From assembly GCA_034670405.1 (NCBI GenBank), contig JAXDDX010000060.1:2052001-2116000 (forward strand): 64,000 bases of DNA, written 5' to 3'. This stretch comes from Hoplostethus atlanticus. Taxonomy: Eukaryota > Chordata > Actinopteri > Trachichthyiformes > Trachichthyidae. The notes beneath the pieces are model-generated. The model was not told where the DNA came from. It worked only from the letters and a program-made list of their open reading frames with translations, and made no database searches. This document shows positions 26,301 through 36,071 of this stretch, in pieces (positions within the stretch are counted from its first letter, which is position 1; every line of letters starts with the position of its first letter). The position numbers and the translations under genes are program-made.

Positions 26301-27450
26301 AAAAAAACATATGAGAATTGTTAAAACACTTGCCTCCCCTCCCCTCTTGTGAGGCACTGACTCCATGTTGAAGTGGTCAAAAAATAACCCATAAGAGCAG
26401 CTCACTATCTCCTGTGCTCTAGACTATCTTTAGACATCCTCTTTGTTATCTCTCACAAGCTGAGAAATGGAGCTGGTCTTGTCTGACAAACCACAGGCCT
26501 CTAGTGTCAGTCTGTCTGAGCAAGTCAGGCCACAATATAGGAATATTTGTCCTCCCACAATTTTTCTCTGGACTGAGATTAATTCACAACATGAAAGCTG
26601 TTAAGATGGTGGCATCATAGGGATGTTAAACCATGGCACGAGATGACAGCAGCTCTTTGAGAAGGATTCATTTGGAGACCCTGTAAGTCATTTCTGTGTG
26701 GTTTGAGTACTGTGGACAGGAGTAGCCACACCTACCTGTTGATCTCCAGTGAGTGCACGTTGTAGTTGCTCTGTAGCTTATACTTGCCCGCATGGGCAAG
26801 GGGGTCAATTGACACATTGTTTTTGTACCTTGTTGTGGGAAGCAGAAAACATGAAAGAAGACAAGTAGACAGAACAAGGGAAGTAGAAAGAACTTTGAAA
26901 AGGATGGAACACAATTAAGAAGAAAACATATATAAACGGCATAGATGGAGCCCAAAGGAATAAGCAGGATGTTTAGCAAAATGATAGAAAGAAAGGACAG
27001 ACTGAGGTAAGATTATTGCTGAGGTGTGTGTGACCTACCAGACGGCCCGTGGGTCGGGCCAGCCAGTGACAGTGCAATGCAGCCGCACACACTGCTTCTC
27101 CCACACAGTGTGGGAGCGAGGCGTAATCACAAACTCCGGGGCGTGCATCAGGCTATCCTCGTTCATGCGCTTGTGGTGCTCCTCGTTCTCATGGATCTAA
27201 AGACAGCGCAGTCGTTTAGCATTAACAACAGTTACAATGCCTTTACATTGGTCAATCGTGAACTATAAACCCTGAACAAAAATCACTCAAAACATTCCCC
27301 AGAATTTCATCAAGAATTCACAATGCATGCTGGAAGCAAAAACAAAGCTTTTACAAGCATAGGTTGAGTAATGACTCATGACTCTAGAGTAATGCCTTTT
27401 TTAAATTTGACACATGCAAGCTGTTTGCACTTTCCTACGTGACACTTTGG

Positions 27451-27499
<49 letters not shown>

Positions 27500-30400
27500 G
27501 TTGATTATGTCCCATAAATAGCTACGGGTATGAAGCACCATCTAGTTGTGCATCCTGTAACTCTCAACACATAATATGAAAACACCCTGGGGACACTGCT
27601 TCCCTGCCTGTGTCTTAAGAAACAGGATCTCCTGAGGAATTTATCACTCAGTGGCGAGGCTGTTTGGCAGAGTGGAGACAGTGAAGGGCTCACTGTGGCT
27701 TTTATGATTCTCAATGAATGAGCAGGGTATTCCTTGACATAATCACCCAGGGACATAAATAACCCCCCTGTAGAAGGAGTAGTAGAAATAACCACTTAGC
27801 CACTTAGTATTCCTAACCACTATTGGAAAGATGAATGATTCTTTGGCTCTTTGGCTAAGTTTCAATGAAGAAAATTCCTTATTGTGATGTAACAAGAAAG
27901 ATGAGACAATCTGTGATGTCATGAAGAAGAATAATCTATTTATGATGCATATTCCCAGCTGCACGGAACACTCTCTTTAGTAAACACTTAGCTCTGAACT
28001 AGACTCTGATGTCACAATGGTGAATACTCTTGTCTATGATGTCAAAATAGTAAATGCTCTTGTCTATGATGTCATAATAGTAAATGCTCTTGTCTGTGAT
28101 GTCAAAATAGTAAACGCTCTTGTCTATGATGTCAAAATAGTAAACACTCATCCATGATGTCATAAAAGAGAAGGCCTTCCTATATGATCTCAAACTCCCC
28201 CACTAACCCTTTTGGTCAGAGAGATGCGCTCGGCTGACTCGCGCACGGCCACCTTCCTTGAGGTCTGCTGTGACCTCTCCATCTCCAGCCCACTGGTGAA
28301 CAGATTCCTGCGGGCCATGTATGCAGCAGTCTCCCTCACCCTTGCCTCCTCTGTATCCGAATATCCAGTAGCAAACTCCTTGACTAAGGGTTAAGGAGCA
28401 GAGCCGGGGGATGTATGAAGGGAGCAAAATATAGCATTAAAATTGAAATAACTTAAGATGTAGCAAAACATTCTTGAGGTTCCAGTTTTATGTGGTGAAG
28501 AGTTCATTACCTGCCCCTGAAGATAGGCACTACATAGCCGATGATTTGGTTCTCTTTATCCACAGCCAAGTAAGTTGGCTTGGCTCTCTTGGGCATAGGG
28601 CTCAGTCTGCTCTCCTCCAGCCCAGAGTATGAAGACGCTTTAAGTCTGAGACATATAGACTACTGTCAGCCTGGCACCGGGCCAGCCAGTGTAACTAATA
28701 ACATAACACCAAGGATGTGGGGAGGGTGGAGGATGTGTATATCAGTGTTCAGTGGGAAAGTAGATGGTTTAGTTTGACATGCATTTTTACACAACTAGAA
28801 TAATTACATCTCCAAAATCAACAAAAGCCACCTGAGATCCACTACTAAGTATAACTGAAAAGAAAGCAATGAAGTTCAATCACGAAAAGACCCAAACGAC
28901 CCCTTTGCTTGAATCCGATGTGATGGAAATGCACTGTGGCACACGTCGGAGCCACAAACATCAGAGTATATGATACTGTAGCCCATAAGACAGACAGTCC
29001 TTGTAAATGGATATACCATTTACAACAATCCAAAGCCATATCTTTCCCTCTCAATCGAGGATGTAGGGATAACAATTGGAGTGACTTAAAGGTTAAGAGA
29101 ATAGCACTCTAATAAAAGCTGTGCAGCCCTAAAAAAAATGTTCTGACACAGAGGCCTCTCCATTAAACAAGGCAAGAATAACACATTATTTTGAAGATGA
29201 GAATTCTATATTTCCACAACTATTTCGCAACTCTCCAGTCTATCCATTATAGATTTTAGGTCAGACTCTACACTGGGAGTAATGTCAACCCTCTCAGCCT
29301 GTCTTTCTGGAGTCAGGGTGACACTATCTGTAGGCCTGGGGGTGGGGAGGGGTCAGGGAATGAGATGACAGGGTGCTATTGAGGAGGCAGGGGCAAGAGG
29401 GGTGAAGGGGCGACCACCCTCACTTTGCCTGAGGAAGGGAGTTCCAGGAAGAGTGATACGATGGGAAGAGTGGAACAGAACAGCTTGTCTATCTGGGTCA
29501 CTGTCCCTCCTCCCTGAGCCTTCAGGGTCTCTGAGAATGATACTTGTCATTCCAGGACCAGGACTGCAAAAACTCTCACTAAAACATATTGTGATATGGA
29601 TGGGGTTTCAATTCCACTACTGAAATGCAGTAAAGATTATCACATCCGATGGATATAATGGATGAAACAGAAAAGTCTGCATAACCATATTAATATTTTT
29701 TGTAACATCAAGGATATGTTCCCATTGTTACTGTCCATATTATCATCACATCATAAGCCTCCTTTCTTCACCCCTATACAGACCTATGACTGGTGCACTG
29801 CCCAGCAGTCCATGGCCATGAGTCATAATGGCAAGGACCAGATGGTGTTAGTAAAACCTAAGCCTTCTAACTTGTTCACAGTCCCATAGCCAATGTATTT
29901 AAAGACCTGCCAGGCACTAAAAATTCTGTAACTTACAGGCTAAGACAATATATTCCATCTCACCAATACCAGGGAATCTGAATTGACGAGAACCTTCAGT
30001 TTAAAACATGTTGAAGAAATAGATACGGCATAAAACAGGTCCAGTCAGATTGTGACTGTGTGGACATAATCTATAAGAATAGAACATTTTCTACCATACA
30101 TCTGGGTGCTGCTCATCGTAGCTGCTCATCGTCAACGTTGATAGACAGAGCCTGACTTCGAACCCACATCACTGTGAATTGTATGAGAACACTTAGAAGG
30201 TTTGCTATCTCAGCTCTGAGGAGAGAACTATTTCCTACAGACAGACATTTCATACAGAAATGGCCACCCTATTGAATATCTCCCTCACAGCACTGCTTGC
30301 TAAACTCTATCATACCAGTATCTAGGTATGGGAAACAGAACCAACGACTAACACACAAGGACTCTCGTCATGGCCACTGGGAATTAAGGGGAGCAATCAA

Positions 30401-31187
30401 GCCCTCAAACAATAAAATCAAAGTTCGCCGTAAAGAAAATATGAAACTGCTGTCAAGATTCTATTTCAGTCTATACCATATACCATAAACATGTCATTAT
30501 ATAACAGAGCATTCCTTTACAGCTTATATAACTTCCAAAATCTTGACCAAAACACGGCATAAAGTGGTACTTTACTTATTGAAGGAGAGTTGTGTTAAAA
30601 GTAAGACTTTGTCAACATGCATAAAAGCACACAGGGCATCACTCAGTTTACATGCAAGGAGCTTCACAGACCTTCATGCAGGATTCAAAGCCATTTATCA
30701 CCATCTCAAAGCAATTACAGAGAAACGGTTGGCCAGTGTAAAGGGGGATACTCTGCAGGTGTGTATGAGGGTTGATCACAGAGTGAAACAGAACAGGAGG
30801 GGAAAAGATGGTTACTTGGTGAGGCCTGTCAATAAGGCAGCAGTGCAGGAAAGGTGATTCCAAAGCAGTGACAGGGGAGTAATCCAACAGGGGTGATGGA
30901 GGTAGGGTAAACTTGATCAGCCTTGGGGTGGGGTAGAGTAGGTGATGGGGTTAAGGGGGCAGCAGGGCTTTCCTGTGACAAAGGGGTGGATTGATGGAGG
31001 GATGAGCCACAGCCCTACAGGAGATCCTCCTCCTCCTTACCCCCTGCTGGTGCTGGAGAGGCTGCTGCGTGCAGCGTAACTGCTGCTGGACTGGTACTGG
31101 CTTAAAGCAGACTCCACTTCCTTACTGCGGTAACCTGCGGTCATAGTGGCGATGGTGCTTCTGGTAGAACGGTATAGATCCCGACAT
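8472..31187 (-). CDS. myom1: myomesin-1, 37 coding exons
   Basis: M-band protein that links myosin thick filaments (N-terminus) and dimerises through its last Ig domain. Coding exons, 5' to 3': 31041-31187, 28511-28645, 28208-28383, 27039-27196, 26736-26828, 25890-25978, 24902-24943, 23609-23770, 23073-23234, 21474-21615, 20709-20908, 20173-20226, 19868-19992, 19430-19613, 19143-19317, 18804-18925, 16898-17398, 15284-15480, 15033-15159, 14650-14834, 14417-14531, 14107-14263, 13903-14009, 13719-13763, 13478-13614, 13238-13382, 12505-12564, 12332-12399, 12111-12224, 11107-11194, 10977-11015, 10766-10871, 10251-10414, 9790-9826, 9582-9604, 8962-9017, 8472-8732. About 1631 residues: a low-complexity head, two Ig domains (about 175-388), Fn3 1-3 (about 395-722), the EH-type insert (722-889), Fn3 4-5 (to about 1097), five Ig domains (to the end). 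Near-identity to mammalian MYOM1 (for example VKFARFPVTGL, NTDTSVVVSWE, ELKRLL) excludes MYOM2/3. Phases agree at all junctions except coding exon 2/3; exon 1 has a 1-nt frame break (see findings). The weakest donor is GTCGAT at 14650. Confidence 0.96.
8791..8880 (+). repeat. fish dispersed repeat, copy 3 (partial)
   Basis: TTCAGGCTTTTAGCCAACGC, TTCAAGGACACTTCAACAGG and ACGGTCTCTATAACCA match the family order with the middle deleted. Intronic in myom1, between the last two exons. Confidence 0.5.
9056..9540 (+). repeat. dispersed repeat (TTTATTTGTATAGCAC type)
   Basis: Opens with AAACTTTATTTGTATAGCAC, a frequent start of fish interspersed repeats, and continues with AGCCATGTATTGCTTTAAAAG and ATCAATAAAATCTGAGACGA. 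Intronic in myom1; non-coding. Confidence 0.45.
9582..9604 (-). CDS. myom1: myom1 23-nt microexon
   Basis: A microexon in the helical linker before the last Ig domain, encoding (K)AAAIAER. The acceptor is tttatcag and the donor GTAAG. Phases match both neighbours (AA+A before, A+AC after), and the residues match the human linker (AAIAEKNRAR). Short linker exons nearby are 9790-9826 (37 nt), 10977-11015 (39 nt), 13719-13763 (45 nt) and 24902-24943 (42 nt). Confidence 0.85.
9846..10205 (+). repeat. dispersed repeat with an internal tandem duplication
   Basis: CAGAATCAGAATTAGTTTTA and GCATACAAGGAATTGTCC mark a common fish repeat. Inside it a unit of about 110 bp (TATAAAGAAAGTAGTATA ... GGTCTCTT) occurs twice. 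Intronic in myom1. Confidence 0.5.
12768..13082 (+). repeat. dispersed repeat shared with 20340-20617
   Basis: Shares ATTACTACCTTTAAATGAAG and CATCAGCAGTGGA with the second copy, in the same order and spacing class. It begins in a GATATTGATATTT-type stretch. Intronic in myom1. Confidence 0.6.
14324..14355. repeat. (ACT)n microsatellite
   Basis: About ten ACT units in a myom1 intron. Confidence 0.9.
15598..15755 (+). repeat. fish dispersed repeat, copy 4
   Basis: GGCTACAGAACAGCACCCCT, GGAGCTGGTAGGGATTCAGT, CTTCAGCAAGGTGGATGCTT, AACCCAGGTCCTCTGGTTGA and CTAACCACTCTGCCTCCC. Intronic in myom1. Confidence 0.7.
16898..17398 (-). CDS. myom1: myom1 EH-type cassette exon
   Basis: A 501-nt exon between Fn3 domains 3 and 4, with acceptor ctcctgtag and donor GTGAGC. 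It starts and ends in phase 1 and is a multiple of 3, so it can be skipped without changing frame (Gly-Gly joins become Ala either way). It encodes 167 residues rich in Gly, Ala, Ser, Pro and Glu with no recognisable fold, beginning GGIPHGV, close to the start of the human EH segment (GGGVSPDV). In mammals this exon (exon 18, about 96 residues) gives the embryonic-heart EH-myomesin isoform with an elastic, disordered insert. Here it is longer. Isoform use in this species is inferred. Confidence 0.85.
20069..20141 (-). pseudogene. decayed copy of part of a myom1 exon
   Basis: In the intron between coding exons 12 and 13 there is a degenerate copy of the first part of coding exon 11 (20845-20908) together with its acceptor. 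Shared blocks include GGTGTCATTGCACTGGAT and GGTTCCAACCTCAC (plus strand). The copy carries TAA where the parent has the Trp codon TGG and has lost several bases, so it cannot be a working exon. Confidence 0.8.
20340..20617 (+). repeat. dispersed MITE-like repeat
   Basis: Starts GGTTTGACCGATATGGG and ends CCTGATATATCAGTCTAA, roughly inverted. The interior shares ATTACTACCTTTAAATGAAG and CAGCAGTGGAC with 12768-13082. A very common fish repeat type with GAC(C/T)GATAT ends. Confidence 0.6.
27452..27499. repeat. (GT)n microsatellite
   Basis: Uninterrupted GT tract in a myom1 intron. Confidence 0.95.
27998..28168. repeat. 30-bp minisatellite, four full copies
   Basis: Units of 30 bp start at 28021, 28051, 28081 and 28111, with partial copies at both ends. 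The consensus is near TAAATGCTCTTGTCTATGAT followed by GTCAAAATAG. It is intronic in myom1. Because 30 is a multiple of 3, one minus-strand frame stays open through it as a decapeptide repeat, which is a by-product rather than a gene. Confidence 0.9.
28646..31040. other. long myom1 intron 1 (coding), no further gene seen
   Basis: 2.4 kb between the first two coding exons. Apart from the candidate cassette at 29424-29563 I see only a G-rich patch (about 30890-31010) and no gene-like frames. Confidence 0.6.
29424..29563 (-). other. candidate cassette exon in the myom1 head region
   Basis: On the minus strand the acceptor gagtttttgcag (boundary 29563) is followed by about 45 open codons rich in Ser, Arg and Pro, up to CAAA|GTGAGG (boundary 29424) or a GC donor, CAG|GCAAAG (boundary 29429). 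With the GC donor (135 nt) it would insert in frame between coding exons 1 and 2. Mammalian MYOM1 has a longer Ser-rich head here. Conservation is unknown. Confidence 0.25.
31041..31187 (-). CDS. myom1: myom1 first coding exon with a frame break
   Basis: The ATG at 31187 opens MSGSIPFYQKHHRHYD, which matches the conserved myomesin start (human MSLPFYQRCHQHYD). This frame hits TAA after 21 codons. The next conserved piece, YRSKEVESALSQYQ, lies in the other frame of the same exon. One surplus T (plus-strand A at 31132-31133) separates them. The donor after 31041 is GTAAGG, and the exon leaves phase 2, which fits the exon starting at 28645. An ATG at 31144 is in the downstream frame and could start a shorter protein (MTAGYRSKEV) without the conserved head. 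The reading frame upstream of 31187 in that second frame has no ATG. Confidence 0.8.
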
Positions 31188-31715
31188 GCTGCAGGCTGCT
31201 CCTGGTACCAACCCTGAGTTTCCAAGACTCTTCCTGCCTATCTGTTTGTCTGCTTAGCTAGTGTTCAAGAGCAGTTGGAGTGAATGTTAACACAACACAT
31301 GTTTACCATGATTTTCACTGAGTAAAAGGTTTTAGATGGTAAGGTCATGACCTTAGTTAGGTGCATTTACAACAGTAAACCCTTTATTCTAACATGTTAA
31401 TTTACTTGAACATGGGCTGTTAGTGTAGACCTTTCAGTTTAAAGAGGGACAAATCCTGTGCTGAACAGGATATATAGGGTTATGTGTATTAACATGTTAT
31501 AGCCAAAAAGTATATAAGAATATCTTGATCAAAGAGGAAAGCAACAGGGGATCCTTTCATTATTACAACTGGTAAATCCAAACCTGCAACATCAGCTGGC
31601 ATCACATGGCACATAACACTCAGACAGTCAACCAGCCACTTGATCAACATGCATATCCAGACAGAAATATGCAACAATAAATGCTCAGCCTCCTTCTGGG
31701 ACAACGGCTACTTAC

Positions 31716-31890
31716 CCTGGCCCAAAAAGCCACAAACTCCAAGCTTCACAGGGGACGATGGTCCAACTCCACACTTTAACCAACAAAGCTCGATATCCCG
31801 GCAAAGCTACAGGTAGGTGCGGGTACAGGGCTGCAGTCCACACAACAAAAATAATGTTGGCACTCGCCGGAATGTCGGAGCAGCAGTCGC
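31716..31890 (-). other. myom1: myom1 untranslated first exon (putative)
   Basis: On the minus strand an exon-like stretch ends in CCAGG followed by a consensus GTAAGT donor (plus-strand cttac at 31711-31715). It lies just downstream of a TATA/CArG cluster and 0.5 kb upstream of the first coding exon. No acceptor is needed. With this exon the EH-type cassette becomes exon 18, its number in the human gene. The right boundary (transcription start) is an estimate. Confidence 0.6.
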
Positions 31891-31925
31891 GTCCTTTTAT
31901 GGCGAGAGAGCAGATATATATAGCA
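31890..31925 (-). promoter_or_regulatory. myom1: myom1 core promoter with CArG box and TATA/MEF2-like site
   Basis: Plus-strand CCTTTTATGG at 31892-31901 is a perfect CArG box, CC(A/T)6GG, the SRF site typical of muscle genes. Read on the minus strand it also contains ATAAAAGG, which could act as a TATA element. About 15 bp upstream (higher coordinates), CTATATATAT matches the MEF2 consensus YTA(A/T)4TAR except at the last base. The position directly before the putative untranslated exon supports a muscle promoter. The function is inferred from motif and position only. Confidence 0.55.
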
Positions 31926-32098
31926 GGGAGCCGTGGAGGCAACTCAACTCCCATTTGGCCCATGTGTACGGATCACTGCCAATGATCAATGCTGCCTTTT
32001 GGGCAGGTAAACGCAGGCCCACGTCTCTCTGTTTGCTTGCTTGTTTGTACTTATGTGCCTTTGTCCTTTTTTCAATTTCCCTATTTGGCTTTTTGTCC

Positions 32099-32101
32099 CA
32101 T

Positions 32102-32148
<47 letters not shown>

Positions 32149-32208
32149 TTCATGTAGGCTATGTATTTGGTTATTTATTTATTTGTTTGCTTGTTGTTAG
32201 TTTGTTTT

Positions 32209-32257
<49 letters not shown>
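32099..32257. repeat. (TTTA)n and (CTAT)n microsatellites
   Basis: TTTA repeats at 32099-32150 and CTAT repeats at about 32209-32257, separated by T-rich sequence, about 0.2 kb upstream of the myom1 promoter. Confidence 0.9.
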
Positions 32258-32586
32258 GTTGTTGTTTTTATTTGTTTGTTCAACCTGACATGGGTCATAA
32301 TCAGAGTTGACCATAGTTGTGAATATCATAAGGCCTACGCCTCACTATCCTGCTTGCCCTGGGGCCCAATAACACCCAGATTAAAAGCCAAAACTTTGTT
32401 CCATTTTGATCAGTTGTGAATAAAATCCACTTAATATTTGGTAGATCTAGTGGGCCTATTGTGTCATTGCTGAATACACCTCCAACAGCTTTTGTCTTGA
32501 CTTTTTACAATTGCAGTCTCAGCTGTGAGTGTTGCTAACTTTAGCTATGCTATTGTTACTTGTTTCCCATACAACACATGCCAGCT

Positions 32587-32587
32587 A

Positions 32588-32624
<37 letters not shown>
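32587..32624. repeat. (CT)n microsatellite
   Basis: CT tract with one CG interruption, intergenic between myom1 and myl12. Confidence 0.9.
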
Positions 32625-32629
32625 CGGCT

Positions 32630-35600
32630 GTGGTGATAGTGGTGATTGATGGGGGGTCAGCTTCAGATTGTGTTTTCTCTCTCTCTGGTCTGGTCCCCAC
32701 TCTTCACAGACAACAACCACAATGAAATGAAAATGTGGATCATTCCTACTTTCTGGGCCTCGATCACACATCTATCTATCTACACACGACACAATGGTCA
32801 CGGCAACATACTTAAAATTGTATGGCAGGCAGCAGACCAGCTACCATAAAACCCAGAGGAGAACTATTACAAGAAGTGTCAAAACAACTGATGCTTTCCA
32901 ATGGATTGGACCATCCGATATGGGAGGTTTGCTTTGGGAATACAATGTATGTTACCAGCTGCTAAATCATCTGCCAACATGACCACTTCAATTAACTGAA
33001 ATGTCTATCTGGTTGCTGAACTGTTCAGCCGACTCTCCAGCTTTTATTGTTATTATTAGCATACATGTGATAATAGGATGTTAATAGAATTGTTAATATG
33101 GTTGTTTTGTTCGTGTTGTTGTTAAGAAAAGTGCTATTATGGTTCATTTGAAGCTGCGGCTCACTGTGATGGAGGCAGACACTGGTATATTGAGCACAAT
33201 TAAAACTCCATCAGAAATATTGTGTTGTTTTCTGAGTGCAAAAGTTTTGTATTACTGCACAGTTGGCCTCACTGTGTTATTTTCCTTTGACATGGCAAGT
33301 GAAAGTGATACAACAGAATGTCCCCTGAGCATATTATACTGTGCAACAATAATATCAACAGGAGCAGGCTGTAATGTTCACTGAGGAAAGTGACGAGAAA
33401 TAGGCCTGTGTCTATATATTTTGATCAAACAACAGCAAACAATCATGAATTTAGCTTTCTTTAATTATTTACATTTGTATTGTCAATTAAATAATGTGAA
33501 TCAGTCCAGTAACAATCCAATGAATATACATGTTTTATATTATTGGGGTAAAGTATGCTTTTAGTCTTCTTTACTCATCATGAAGCAAACAACCAACACA
33601 TAACAGTAAATCAAGTATATTAAAATCCTAAAGTGCATGCCTTAGTACCCTGTCAGACACCCGGCGGTACCTACAGGATCACTGAGCGAGACTGAACTTC
33701 AAAGGATAGCATGCTCTCGCTCAACAGCCTTTATTGTAAACATCCTGGCTATAAGTATAAGCCCCACTTACCTAACAGCTGTCACTCACAACTCATATAG
33801 AGAATCTTTTCTTTGAATCTCTCCAGTTTCGCAGAAAACTCAAGTGCTTATCTAGCCAGGAACGTGATAACACAGTTACTTAATGACTTCATCCCATCAT
33901 ACCCCATGGTATTTAGGAGGGAGGATCATATGCCACATAATTCTATTTTAGCAATAGTGGTTCCCATCGTCTCTGGTGAATTGTGTCTCATAGGGGTCTG
34001 TTTTCTTGCCTATTGTCACTGCACATAAAATTATTCCCAGGCTATAACTGAAAACTCCAAACCAACACCCTGGAGAGTCTGCACTGTTTTGAAAAGTCTC
34101 ACATCTGCTCCTCATATTTATTCACACCTAAACCACTGGGAGGGAAACAATCAACCATAAATTTCAATTCAATAGAATTGGGGTCAATTCAGAACCCAAA
34201 TTGAAAGTGACTTTTTTTTTGTAACTTTACTTTTGATGTTCTAACCAGAAGAATATTCATTTAATTCATTACAATTTGAAATGTTTGTTTTTTTTAAATC
34301 ACAAATTGACTCCTTATCCTAATGAGTTAAAATGGATTTCATATTTCAGTCATTTTCAATTCCGCTTCCTTTGATTAAGTTCAAATTAAAGTTGTACTTC
34401 CTCCAAATTTCAAATTTGTTGATTTGAATTTGACAAAATAAATAATAGTTGACGAACCATGTTCGAACAAACCATACTAGCAGTGTATCATTGGATTTAG
34501 CTGTCCAGGAATGTCCAACTGGATGGAGGTCCTGATTTTGTATTGTCTTCCTTACAGTGAGGCTGCATGAAATATTTGACAGATAACACTTCTAATACAC
34601 AAGCAATTGCAAGTACCTTTTGTCCTAAATTGCACTTAATCAAATTAAATACGTAAGTTGTTTGCAATGCGACTAGCGCTCTCTAGTGGTTTATTATGAC
34701 AATACAATATACAATATCTGACAGTACAATATCTGATTTACGAACCAGACATGAAATGCTTGATGTCTAGATGCTTGTTTGTACCCAGTTGCAGTTGATG
34801 GAGCTCTATTCAGGTGGGGAGGGTGGGGGGGGGGGGTGCTGGTGGGGTAAAATCCTGGTTTGATAAATCACATAATTTGATCTAAATCCCTCACAATGTG
34901 ATGACCCTCCACCCCACCCTCTAACATATTCTCTGGAGAGTGTCTGCACTATGACAGTTGGACCAAAGCACAGGGACTTTTTATAGCACTTTTTATACTA
35001 CCTGATGATGGATATACAGTTCTCTTGATCCTTGTTAAGTTCCCAGAAACGTTTTTTTTTCCATTGCAGTCTGGAGCACTGGAGCCTAACCCTAACTGTG
35101 GCCATTCCTCATAGATTCAACACAAGTTTGCGCCTGCTCTTTGGGGTAAACAGGCACCAGACTACCAACAGTTAGTACAGTCATTTATTCATACTTCCTG
35201 TAAAGAAAAGCAAAATGATCCTCAATGTCAATTATGATTTTGCCTAGGGCTGTATAGGTGTACACTGGGGTCCTGTTTAGTTTGAACATGTTTAAAGTAA
35301 GCATAACCATAAGTGACCTGTGGCTTGTCTGCATTGTTCAATCATTTTGTTATCAAATTTGAAAGCGATATGATCCCTGGCTCATTTTAAGCTGTGAGTC
35401 ATGAATTCCACGTCTCTCTTGCTTTTGGACCCCAACTGTAAGCCTCCCTTATAGCACTGACTGGTACCAACTGTTGTATGACCCAGGTTCAGGAGTCATG
35501 TTGTCTCTATCAGGATCTATAATTATCCATCCTATCAACATTTTTCACTTTATTAGGTATTATAAATTCTATTAATTAATGTAATTCAAAACCTCTCAGC

Positions 35601-35690
35601 AGTATCAACATAATACTGAATAATGAAGTGACAGTTGTAATTTTGACCTTTACACCGTATTAACCTGTCAAAGGAGGACATATTCCTTTT
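32630..35690. other. intergenic stretch between the divergent myom1 and myl12 promoters
   Basis: AT-rich, with a poly-G run at 34825-34835 and AATTCAATT-rich sequence at 34150-34440. No coding exons or RNA genes were recognised. Confidence 0.6.
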
Positions 35691-35692
35691 GC

Positions 35693-35702
35693 CCTTAAAA
35701 GG
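35693..35702 (+). promoter_or_regulatory. CArG box upstream of myl12
   Basis: CCTTAAAAGG is a perfect CC(A/T)6GG SRF site. It is followed closely by GGAATGTC (an MCAT/TEAD-like site on the other strand). It lies about 370 bp before the splice donor of the untranslated exon. SRF control is known for actomyosin genes; use here is inferred. Confidence 0.5.
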
Positions 35703-35949
35703 GCATATCCAGGAATGTCAACGCGTACACAAGGGAGTGTTTTATGGAAGCTACATTTACTTCGTGGGGTAGGTGCAACAAAAACATAATTTTTATTAAC
35801 GAGAATAATTAAATATTGTGAACTTATTTTATATATATATAAATCAATATAGTTTTAGATAATACTCGACCTCAGAATGTATTATGTTAGGAATTGTTTT
35901 GTTACAACTAATAACTGTTATGTACTTTAAGCCCTCCCCACATTTTTCT

Positions 35950-36071
35950 CAGTTGGTTTATTCTGGGTTTCCTGTACGGAACCAACATTATTATCAGGAA
36001 GTTAGGGCGGTGGTTGAGAACAAGACCTGCACGGGCTAAGAACTAGCTGGCTTTCATCTATTTGTTGTCAG
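35950..36071 (+). other. myl12.1: myl12 untranslated first exon (putative)
   Basis: The stretch ends ttgttgtcag followed by donor GTAACG at 36072. The next acceptor (ttccacag, 37341-37348) opens the exon holding the ATG, which fits the family's layout of a 5' untranslated exon and a 1.3-kb first intron. The left end is not determined. Confidence 0.5.

Noticed and set aside
28021..28140. Minisatellite considered as a CRISPR-like array
   Set aside because: Units are directly adjacent with no spacers, in a vertebrate intron.
31037..31225. 62-residue minus-strand frame beginning METQGWY as the myom1 start
   Set aside because: The first codon is TTG, not ATG. The conserved myomesin start is in another frame of the same exon.
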